From Karalla daura (Eukaryota > Chordata > Actinopteri > Chaetodontiformes > Leiognathidae), in NCBI GenBank assembly GCA_029224185.1, contig CM055211.1:5289564-5353563 (forward strand): 64,000 bases of DNA, read 5' to 3'. Each line of letters begins with the position of its first letter. Within the stretch, counting starts at the first letter, position 1. Below the pieces are notes generated by a model. It worked only from the letters and a program-made list of their open reading frames with translations. It ran no database searches and was not told the origin of the DNA. Positions 10,601 through 21,049 of the stretch are shown here, piece after piece. The position numbers were made by a program, and so were the translations under genes.

Positions 10601-12551
10601 CCTGGCGGGTCAGTGCCTCACCAAGAAAGAAGCCGCCAACCACCAGGTAGGAGCCCCCCATCATAAACCTAAAAACACACACAGCTCCATTCTAAAGAAG
10701 TGGAATAGCTTTCCCTCTGCAAAGTCTAACGTTTCTCCCTTGTGGTTCCAGACTCCTGTCAACGGTGGTTGGGGTTTGTGGGGTCCTTGGGGCGATTGTT
10801 CCCGGACCTGCGGCGGGGGCGTCCAGTACTCCTTCCGCTCCTGCGACAACCCGTTGCCTAAGAATGGCGGAAAGTACTGCGAGGGGAAGAGGATCCAGTA
10901 CCGCTCCTGCAACACAGAGACCTGCCCTGATACCAACGGTAGGAGAACTTCCATAGACCTTTTGTTGCAAATTCCTAAGTAATCGTTCAATAAATCCTCA
11001 CACATAGGTGCGGACGGCTGTAAATATGACCTCCCTCTGTTTCTTTCCCAGGCCTGTCGTTCAGGGAGGAACAGTGCTTGGCCCACAATGACATGTCAGC
11101 CCAAGTGTCGCTGGGTTCAGGCGAGGGTGTCGAGTGGGTGCCAAAGTATGCCGGAGTTTCACCCAAAGACCGCTGCAAGCTGGTGTGCCGTGCCAAGGGG
11201 ACAGGATACTTCTTTGTCCTCAAATCCAAGGTGAGGGTTTGCTCGGTGTCAAGTTGAATCTGTAAACTGTTTATATAAGTTTGTTTCAAAATGATGTTGC
11301 AGCATTTCAAGGTGCTACTGGAGCTTTTTTTTTCTCATAGCAGTCCTCTCTTGCCTGTGCAAACCTGTAAGGAAAAAGATCAGCTATTGTAGTTTTCCTC
11401 AGCCCCGGGGCCCCTGTCTCAGATGGGGAAAAGACTTTTACCTTTTTACCTCTTGACTCAAACTCTTATGCAACAGTTCTTTTTTTTTTTTTACCTCTCT
11501 TTAAGTTTCAATTTTCCATCTCTCTGCTGCCCCCAGGTGGCTGACGGCACCCCCTGCAGCCCGGACTCGACCACCGTTTGCGTCCAGGGTCAGTGTGTCA
11601 AGGCCGGCTGCGACCGCATCATCGGCTCCAGCCGCCGCTTTGACAAGTGCGGCGTGTGCGGCGGAGACGGCTCCACCTGCAAGAAAGTCTCCGGCTCTCT
11701 GGAGCGAGCCAGGTAAACATACCTGTCGGCTTGGACTTCTACCTTCATCTCACCCCATCCATAAACACGCAACTCACAATCTTCCTCTCTTTGTTTGTGT
11801 CTTCTCCAGGCCTGGTTATCAAGACGTTATCACCATCCCCGCCGGCGCCACTCACCTGGATGTCAAGCAGCGGGCCCCCGGCAACAGTCGCCACGACAAC
11901 AGCTACCTGGCGGTCCGTCGCCAGGACGGCACCTACCTGCTGAACGGCGACTACAAGCTGATGACCATGGAGACCGACATCACGCTGCGAGGGGCGCTGC
12001 TGCGCTACAGCGGCTCCTCCGCCACCCTGGAGCGCATCCGGAGCTTCTCCCCGCTCCCGGAGCCCCTCACCATCCAGGTCCTGTCGGTGGGAGAGGCCCC
12101 CAGGCCCCGGGTCAAGTACAGCTACTTCGCGCCCAGACCCAACAACGCCGCCTCGCTCGGCGGCAACGGCGGAGGCCGCCGCCAGTCCATCAACGCCATC
12201 CGGGAGGTGGGCGGCGCCGAGTGGACCCTGAGAGAGTGGGGGCCGTGCTCGCAGACCTGCGGGGGCGGGACCCAGCAGAGGGAGGTGGTGTGCCTGGATC
12301 CCCAGGGCCGGCCTTCCGGGGACTGTCCCGAGGAGCTGCGTCCCATAGCCTCGCGCGCCTGCGCCTCGCAGCCGTGCCCCACGTGGCTGCCCGGGGAGTG
12401 GTCGGCGTGCTCCAAGACCTGTGGCCGCGGCTTCCGCAAGCGCCCGCTGCGCTGCATGGGCCATGACGGCCGCACGCTGACCCACGACAGCTGCGACCCC
12501 AAAGACCGGCCGAGGCCCCTGCTGGAACTGTGCAACCAGGGCGCCTGCTAA
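7639..12551 (+). CDS. adamts1: ADAMTS1, secreted zinc metalloprotease, complete (932 aa)
   Basis: Cleaves matrix proteoglycans such as versican and aggrecan. Eight exons: 7639-8221, 9407-9747, 9958-10090, 10189-10646, 10752-10938, 11052-11230, 11537-11712, 11810-12551, all GT-AG, total 2799 nt. Start: tandem ATGs at 7639 and 7642; the first is used here and both give a signal peptide (residues 1 to about 22). The prodomain ends at a furin site RTRR (198-201). The catalytic zinc motif HELGHVFNMPH (350-360) is split across the exon 3/4 junction; the Met-turn is at 377-379. Then disintegrin-like region, TSP1 (from about 509), cysteine-rich and spacer regions, and two C-terminal TSP1 repeats (about 823-876 and 877-932). 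The two terminal TSP1 repeats identify ADAMTS1. Human ADAMTS1 is slightly longer (967 aa). No broken frame or lost catalytic residue. Confidence 0.97.
8243..8910 (+). repeat. degenerate tandem repeat in adamts1 intron 1
   Basis: A motif close to AATTTACGCACAGAT recurs at 8248 (diverged), 8349, 8461, 8620 and 8729. Each copy is followed by a similar tail (GAAGTTGAAACAA, then a GACGCTTTATT-like stretch and TTTCTTTAC). Spacings are about 101, 112, 159 and 109 bases. A second motif, CTGTCAG...TGCCAAAG.GCGCTCCACTTT, occurs at about 8566-8603 and 8858-8902. The array starts about 20 bases after the exon 1 donor. Confidence 0.7.
8911..9406 (+). other. remainder of adamts1 intron 1
   Basis: Purine-rich GGAGGAGG stretches at about 8930-9030 and 9180-9205 are separated by unique sequence. 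No exon is visible before the acceptor at 9405-9406. Confidence 0.7.
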
Positions 12552-13660
12552 TGGACTGCTCTTCCTGATCTCTGAGACTCTGATCTTCACCACCTCCTGT
12601 TTGGGGTGGGAGGGGAGTGAGAGGTGGATGAATGTTTACACCCCAGAGCGAGAATGCTGTAGGTTTTGACGGGTTCCAGGTAGCTGATTCTTTACCTGTT
12701 ACCTCGGTGCATCACAGGACCAGACGTTGGTCCGTAGCGGCACTGTGACCAATCACAGCCTGTCTGGCAAACTCTGCCTCCCTGTAGGGAAAGAGAGCAT
12801 TGACGTTCCTGGTTTCCTTAAGGAGCATGCTGCTTACCGTGCCAATGTCATGCTTGTGTGTGTGTGAATCTGAGACCAAGAGTGTGTGTGTGTGTGTGTG
12901 TCATATTTTTGAAGCATGTGTGTGTGATGTGTGTCCAAGCTGGGCTGGACAGCTACATAAAGGGTTGGGGGTGGGGGAGGTTTTTATCGCAGAGTTTATA
13001 AAGAAACAAATGAAAGAGAAAATAGGTCATAGTCTACTTGCTCACCCCATCAGGTATGGAAAAAATAAGATAGTTAATAGTCGTAGTTTTTGTGTTCAAA
13101 CTTGCCAGTCTTGGTTATGTTTATTTATCACAAACCTGTAGCACTTCATCCTTGTTTTGTTTTGTTTTGTTTTTTGCCAGCGGCACATTTTTAACACCCA
13201 GTCTTCTCTAAATGCCTCAGTACTTTAACGCAGTACTTTTAACCTTTTAGCCATATCTTGCCCTCGTCTACACAGCCGTCAGTGAGGGAGCTCTTCAGAG
13301 ACCAAAGAGGAGTGTGAGAACTTGTGCGTGTGTGTGAGCGTGTGTGTGTGGAGACCTAAAGAGGGACTTGTCTCCTGCTACTACTTCATAAGTAAGTCTC
13401 TCCTGCCTTCTGCGAAGGCACTTTGTCTGTTTTTCTATCGAGTCTTTTTTTTTTTCCTTTTGTACAGAATATCCAAACATTATTTATTTTTGTACAGCCT
13501 GTTAAATATAATCATGTGGCTTTTTTAATATTATTTTTTATTTGTTATTGAGATCACAGAAGGGAGTAGAATATATAGAGTATTTATACAGTGTTATATT
13601 ATAAATAAATCTATATATATGGTCCTAGGTTCATGAATAAAGTATCACATTGACTTGTGC
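12552..13660 (+). other. adamts1: adamts1 3'UTR
   Basis: Follows the TAA at 12549-12551. It contains (GT)n runs near 12880-12902 and AU-rich stretches at 13480-13560 with several ATTTA motifs, typical of unstable inducible mRNAs (adamts1 is an early-response gene in mammals; effect here is inference). It ends with AATAAA motifs near 13603 and at 13636-13641. Confidence 0.7.
13636..13641 (+). terminator. adamts1: polyadenylation signal, adamts1
   Basis: AATAAA about 1.09 kb after the stop, followed by a TG-rich downstream region (13660-13695). A weaker overlapping AATAAA lies about 33 bases upstream. Confidence 0.7.
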
Positions 13661-16290
13661 AGCTCATGTCTCCAGTGTGGTTTGTCTTGTTGTCCACAGT
13701 TATAATTTTCTGTCTATCTACATAGTTGATCTAACTTTGACTGTTCTCTTATAAATTACTAGAATGAAAAGTGGCGTTGTAGTTCCAGTTTTTGTCCACA
13801 AGAGGGCGCGTTGCGTTTCAATACGCCATGAAATTCCTCCTGATCCAGCCCTTAAAAAACAAAAGTTGAAGCATATGAGGACAGTGTAGGGCAAAACTGA
13901 GCTTATGAACCCTTAATAAGCTTTAGGACTTCCGGGCATCTGGGTCCAGAGGTAGTTGCTCATGTTTCTAGACCCATAAGTCTAAGATGTTTAAAGCTAC
14001 ATGGCGTCCCGCTGATATACTGCTGCTGCGGCTCTAATGAGCTACCTGATAGCCTCGGGTCCCTTATTATTAAGCCAAACATCACATGCACCATAAATTC
14101 TCCATCGAAATCATCATTCCCAGGCCTATTTATCATCATTAATGAAACTCTATGAGAGTTGGTGTGCGTCTGAGGTTGTTGGTTGGAAAAGGAAGAGGGG
14201 GTGGAAAAAAAACTACAAAACTATGCTGTGAGTCACTTTGATTTTTGAGTTTAAGTAGTGGAGCTACTAGAGGAGTGTCCGCAGCTCCCTGTGGTCATTC
14301 ATGTCCCCCACCTCCCTCCTTGAACTTTTTGAACCCCAGCTGAGATCAGAAAATCCTGCAGAAAGCTGGAGCCCGTGTGGCACTTCCTGTTGGGCCCTGG
14401 AGGAAGATGATCTCCCGGCCTTGTCGGCTCCCACCGCAGCACAAAGGAAATCATTATCCCGTAATTATGGATGGTTAGGAGGAAGATTGGCCGTCTCTGT
14501 AATCTGCGTAATGGCGTAATGTGTCTGAGACGCCGTAAAGCCAACCAACCACAGTAGGTGAGGGCGCACATCGCCCGTTTTCTCCGCATTCTGCAGCTGA
14601 CAAAGACACACAAACTCAGACAGGAAGTGTCGCCATTAATTCGTGACCCGGGCCGGTCGAGTAATTCACAGTCTCCTTTTTTTTCTCTCTCTCTCTCTCC
14701 TTTTACCTGCTTGTTTTCTTTTCACGTCTCTGCAGCTTGAAAGAAACATCTGGAAGGCATTATGAATCATCGTGCCTCATTGTGGGTGGCATTTCCGAGA
14801 CTGAATTATCTTCCTCCGTTTTGCCACCCTCGGTTGCCAGTAAAACTTTGTTTGAATGGGATTGAGGGGTGCGGGTGAATTTGACCCACTTTCCAAACTC
14901 TAAAAGAAGATCCACCGAAGCTCTATCATTTAGTGACAAATCTCCTAATTAAACCGCATTAGACTGATTTTGTAATATTCACATCGGGCAAGATGGCTAC
15001 CAAATGTGGCCCAGTATGCCAGGGGGGCTTTTCAGATATGTAATTTAGCTCTCTAATCATCACCTTTACGACTGTGGTTAAGTCCCAGCAGGTTTGCACA
15101 GGAGTTTTTGATCAAAGAGAAGGGAGGGAGCGAGGGCTCGGGGGTCCCACTGCAATTTTGTGTGCATCCATAGGTTGCAAGTGCAGCCTTTTTAATGGGA
15201 AGGAACCCAGTGGCCCTCTCGAGCAGTTTTATGTTGGGCTGAGATTAAATATGGATCAGAGTAATTCACCGAACTGTGTCAAAACTCTACGAGCTCATCT
15301 GTCGAGACAAACTGAGGCGGTTCGTGCTGTCGTGCCCTCTGAAAATAGGCCCAAAAGTTCACAAAGGGGTGTGAAGGGTCGTTCAACCCCCCCACACACA
15401 CATGCACACTCAGGGGTCGTGATGTGACACCCCGCTGCGAAGTGGTAGGGGGCGCTGCTGAGTCAAGCTGGAGACAACAGGGTAGGAATCAGCTGATGCT
15501 GCCTTCACAACAAAACAAAACCGAGCAAAACTAAATTAATGGAAACAGATAGAGGGGTGACGAGTTCCTCTTGGTTAGACCGTGGAAAAAAAGGAGAGAC
15601 ATGACCACAAAATCATCTAATCTATTTGAATAGAATAGTAAAAGGATATAAAGAATCAATCAAAGGGATTTTGACTATAATAAATAATAATATGTTGGGT
15701 GCGTTCTTTTATACAGTCTGTGTGTGTGTTTGTAAGTAGTTTATTTTATTTATGGGTCTCATTTGGATGTAATGCCTTACATGCATAATGTGATGCCTTA
15801 AATGCAACACACATGCATGCATATTATAAACAAATCCTGGACCTCGGTCACCCTGAATATGGTGACAGTGGTCAAAACTGACTGTCAATGAATAATCGTT
15901 TTATTTTGAAAGTACCAAGCAGAAGTCACTGCCGCATGTGGTGGATATTGACTCTCTCTCTCTCTCGCTGTCTCTCTTTCTCTCTCTCACTCTTGGGGGA
16001 GGAGAGATCAAAAAGAGGGGAGGCATCTGGAAGTGTGGGAGCAGCAGGAGGAGACACACGTGGAGGAGCTCAGTCCTTCCAGAGAAGAAGGTGGAGAAAA
16101 GAAGGGAAGAAGAAGTGCAGGAAGGGGTTTGGTGGGGAGAGAGAGAGGGAGAGCACAACGATGATCACGGCGGAGAGAAATAGGTGATACAGGATAGACT
16201 CGACCCCTTTTTGTTTGGCTGTTTTGGTTGTTTTTTGTCAACTTATTAAGACATTAAAAAGCACGCCTGAAAGGAGAGAGAGAGAGAGAG
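13661..16290. other. intergenic, adamts1 to cyyr1, with cyyr1 promoter and 5'UTR at its end
   Basis: No gene recognised. Unique AT-rich stretches near 14430-14520 and 14930-15070 could be conserved non-coding sequence but cannot be tested here. A CTCF-like CCACAAGAGGGCGC (one mismatch to the core) lies at 13797-13810. A (CT)n run at 15951-15992 and purine-rich sequence to 16290 lead into the cyyr1 start codon. No TATA box was found. Confidence 0.55.
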
Positions 16291-16293
16291 CTG

Positions 16294-16381
16294 ATGGAAA
16301 GCCCCTGGAGGAGTTGGAGGAGGCGCAGGACGCCCAGATGGAAACTGTTGAGGAACTCTCTGCTGCTCGGTTTATTTACTG
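16294..16381 (+). CDS. cyyr1: cyyr1 exon 1 (start and signal peptide)
   Basis: Too short to stand out as an ORF. ATG at 16294, donor GTGAGTG at 16382. It leaves one base (G), which joins GT of exon 2 to make Gly30. The N-terminal stretch has several Arg residues before the hydrophobic core, longer than usual for a signal peptide, so use of an alternative first exon cannot be excluded. Confidence 0.75.
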
Positions 16382-19300
16382 GTGAGTGTTTCTCTGCCTC
16401 CGGGTCCACAATTTACCACAATCTGCCGTATTATCTTGAAAAAGCAATGATTAAAATAATAATGCCAGTCCTTGGAGAGGAGAAGAGGGTTTGCAACTCT
16501 CAGAAAGTCAAGTGATTGAGTATTTATGGGTTCATTTACACATGTATTTTGAGATGTGACTTTATGTAGTCCCAGGGTCGGAAAGGGGTTCTTATTAAAG
16601 GCAGTGAAATGATGAAACTTGTAGATAATAAGTGTTAGGTTACTTGTTCTGAATGTGTGGGGGGAAGCATAGGAAGTAGAGAGAAGTTTGTCATCTGGGG
16701 GCAAATCTGGAAGAGTGCTGTGGAAAGGGGGGCAGGGAAGGTGTGTGTGAGAGAGAGAGAGAGAAAGAGAGAAAGAAAGAGGGAGAGAGAGAGAGAGAGG
16801 TTTGGGTGGGGGTGTAAAACAACATGGTGGCATTGTCTCCAGGCGTGTGGAGAGACAGGAGCCAGGACCCCTGAGGACCACCCAGTCAGAGTAGCAGCAA
16901 ACCACCACCACCCCTGGGATCTCCTGGGGACTGGGGGGGTGTAGAGCTAGACCTGGCAGAAACTGCTGCGGTGGCTTCAAAGCGCAGGAAAGTGCAGAGA
17001 AGTTTGTATGTGATAAGTGAAGCCTGTGCTTTGGAGTTCTGTGTGTGTGTGTGTGTGTGTGAGAGAGGGGGGGGTGCCTGGAAATGTGCATCTGTGCCTA
17101 CAGGTCACACACACACACACATGCACACACACATCAGTGGAGAGTGAGTGATTGTTGAGAGAAAGCAGATCCAGAGCAAACACACGCACTCACACACAGA
17201 GGTATGTATGCCTACACACACACACACACACACACACACAGAGCTTGCTTTCCTCTGTCATCTCTGTTTGAAGTGCAGGTCAAGGAGCATAGATATAGCT
17301 CACATAGAGAGCGGTGGGGAGGGAAGGAGAGAGTGAGGGGAGGCTTCCCAGGAGAGAGGGAGAGAGAGAGAGAGACTCATGTCATGGAAGCAGGTTGAGA
17401 CGAGTACACAGAGCGAGACACAGCTGTGTGTACAATGCTTTTGAAAGAAGGAGGCTTTGGTTGAGAGGAGGTGGGGGGGTGGAGGGGGTAATGAACCACA
17501 TTAATCACACACACACATACACACACACATACATGCACATACACACACACAAAAGCATGTAAACGATCCCGAAAATGCCTCATCGCAGGGAGAAGCACGC
17601 TGGAACGGTCGGATCATGAGAGGTAGATGTTGGCTCTTATTATATCCCAACCACACACACACATGCACACACACACACACACACACGTCACGTCGTGCTG
17701 CATCCCGTTTTAATGACCTCCCACTCAGAGAGTAATTAATTCAGCCGCAGGATCACGATGCTTGCGCTGGTCGTGCACAGTTTTCACACCTCCTGGTTCG
17801 GAATAACCTCCATATGCACCACTGAGCCCTGTCTGTGTGTGGTGTGTGTGTGTGTGTGTGTGTGAGATGTACTCGGCTTGTTTTTAGTAGGGGTCAAGCT
17901 CCCAAAAAACTTTCCACCATGCACCTCTTCCTAACAAACTCCAGTCCCCAGTCGTTTTGTAATTGCATCACATCGACCCTCTCAGAATGAATCTGATAAT
18001 CACATCTGATTCCCAACGCATTTTGCTTCACTGCTCCCTATTGGAAGCCTTATTTCATTTCCGTTCTCTATCGTCAAATTTAGGGGGTTGTTATGAACTA
18101 TTCGCCATCCTCTCCTGCAATTTGCGTCCTTGTTTTTGTTCTCAGTGCACAAGGTCATTATCATGCAAAGATCTCCGAGAACTGGGTACTTATGTCGACT
18201 GTGGTTGTGTAACCCGGTGGTCTCGTGCGTCATAAGAAGGTGCCTAGACCTTGGGAAACTTGGCCGGACCTGGCAGCAATCAGAAACGCGTAAATGTGTG
18301 CGAGACTGAAAAGGGAAGCGTATGATTGCCCCTAGGTATGAATCAGAGTTAGAATACAGAAATTGCAAGAGCAAAAAAGGGCAGGGGGGTGACCAGAGAC
18401 ATCCTGTATATTAAGTATGGAGCTGGGAAAACAGAATTTGGACTTTCTTCATTCATACAGACATTGACATCTGTAGATATGCTGCAAAACAACAGTTGCA
18501 GGGTCACTGTCACTTATGACAATCATCATGATTCATTTTCAGCATCATCTAAAGCCGATTTATGTTGGGTTTTTTTAATGCATATATTGAAAAGAATTCC
18601 CCCCGATCCTGTCTCCAGAGGTTCGACCCAGGCGGGACAAATCTGCATCTGCAAGGAGCTGGGAGAAGAAAGCGCTCACATGGGTGCATCGTAAAGGGCA
18701 GCTCTGACATCTGAGCGCCGCCCGTGCCATCCGTGGATAGCGCCGCGCTGTCGCGCACCGGGAAGAAGTGCTAATTTTTTCAGGCTGTGTCACACGCGCG
18801 TCTGTCGGCGTGGTCGACTCAGCCTGCGCAGGCCATGTGGACCGCTTGGCCCGGACGCGGAAAAATAAATCAGGCATGTCTGTTATTAACTCGGCCAAAA
18901 AGGAAAAAAAGAAGGAGAAGGAGAAGAAGAAACGGGCCGTAACGTGGCAACGGCCGTCTGTTGCCATGTCATCTCTGTATTGTGTTGAAACATCTTCTCC
19001 AGGTGTTTTTTTTCCCCTTTTTTTCTCTCTTTCTGAATACCAGGCGAGGCGATGGCACAAATTAAGACCTTGCAGATGCAGAAAAACCTCAGTTTATGTC
19101 TTTTAAACCGTCTTCGCCACAAGATAAAACCTCCTCCTCCTCCTCCTCCGCCCCCCCCCCCCCCCCCCCCCCCTGCAGAGATGCTCTCTCTCCCCCTCCA
19201 GACGCTCCACAGGTATCGATTTGCTGTGCTGGGGAAGGAGAAAAAAACAAAAACAGGCGTGCCTCCCCTCTCCCTCTCCACCCGCTCCTCATAATAAACC

Positions 19301-21017
19301 TCCCGTGTTTGCGCTTTTTTAAAATCGGCCTCTGAAGGTAAAAATAGAGGCCGCCTGCCGCTCCGGGCTCCCGTGCTTTGAGGTTACTTCATGAAAGGTT
19401 TCATTATAGCATTAGAGTTGTTTTTTTGTTGGTTTTTCTTGTCTCTTTTGCTCCTCCAATCTAAGAGAAGGTTGGAAAAAGCTCCTCATAAACCTCAATG
19501 GGTTCTTAAGTGGACACACTTAAAACTTCTTACCTCTCTCTTGTTCACCTTTTTGAAAAGCTTTAACGGGTTTTCTCACCTGCTAATAGTGTGTATGTGT
19601 GTGTGTGTGTGTGTGTGTGTTGCAGGTGGCACCGAGGCCCAGTGTGAAGGCTGCATCGAGTACTGCTGCGACGGGTCGCCGCCTTTCTGCTGCTCCTACT
19701 ACGCCTACGTGGGCGACGTCCTCTCGTAAGTTTTCGCACCCTCCGGGAGAGACTTATGCGCCCTTGAATCCCCCCCCCCCCCCCTCCCTCGCGTCTAAAT
19801 CAACCAGGTGCGGCCTTGGTTTCCACGAGCGGGCCTAAATCACGCTCCATCCCTTCTGCGGTCGTGGAGAAAAGTGAAAAACAAGCGGATTTACGGCGCC
19901 AGGCGCAGACTTTTATCGGGGGTTTTTCACATAAAAGGTTCGGTTACTGACAGCGAAACATCCATAATGGCGCTCGTTTCGTAGACGACCTGGGGTGGTG
20001 GAGCCTGGGACACGCACGCACCCGAAGCCAGGAGGCGATTTAGAGTCTCCGGCTGACCTGAACGCGCAGGGTTTTGGACTGTGGGAGGAAACCTTGAGGG
20101 GAAAAATAACAATGTCCACAAGGAGAGAACATGCAATCTCCTGGCAGAAATGGATGGGACGAGGCTGATACTTTCTGTTAAAGCAGGATGTAACATCACA
20201 ACAATACAGCACTGAAGGACGAAAGCGACATGAAAAACCCCAAGTATTAAAGATTAACTGAAAATGAAGGTGGGGCGGGGGAATCTGGGCTTTCTAGAAG
20301 TCTTTGACTTTGCCACCATCAGGCAGATGGTGTGTGTTTTCCTGTGTGCACTCAGTGCCTGCAGAGTAGCTGTGGCGAAACTAAATGGCAAATACAGGCA
20401 GCAAAAAAACAAAAAGAGAGAGAGATCCGGCCCTCGACTTTGACTAAACTATACTTTCAGAAAGAGAAGATGTGCAGTAATACAGGGGGATGAGGAGAAC
20501 ATGTAGCTTCAGACCCAACCTTAACTTCCAGTGGGACCAGCTGTCCGTTTAACCCGACCCCCTTCACAGGCTCTGACCTCTGACCCCTTCCAGGGCCCGC
20601 CTTGATTCCGGACAGCTGCTTGAACAACTTTCACCCCCCTTTCAGCCTCGCCGTATCGGCACAGCTAAACCTGCGCTTCTTTTTTTGTTTTTTTTGCCCA
20701 ATCCATCATCTTGCATCACGTGGACTTTACAGCTCCCTAAAACACTAAGTGTGCTTACTGACGCTGACTCCGTGGGGCCGACAAACCTGCTAATTAGCGT
20801 TTTTTTCTCTCTATCTCATAGCGCTAATTCACACACACACGCACACACACACACACACACACGCACGCATGCACACACTCATCCTCTCATCACACAGCTG
20901 AGTTGCATCAGATGCTGCGGTCCATCTCCATGGCAGCGACTCAGAAGTGTCGGCTGTGTCTGTTAGAGACAGCTGCCTCCCATCACACTCGGCTGATTCA
21001 CTTACGTGTGTGTGTGC

Positions 21018-21049
<32 letters not shown>

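Noticed and set aside
11745..12593. Minus-strand ORF of 282 aa
   Set aside because: Antisense of the GC-rich terminal adamts1 exon, which has clear protein similarity on the plus strand.
16372..17091. Minus-strand ORF of 239 aa in cyyr1 intron 1
   Set aside because: Largely His/Thr and Ser/Leu runs from CA and CT repeats, with no splice or domain evidence.
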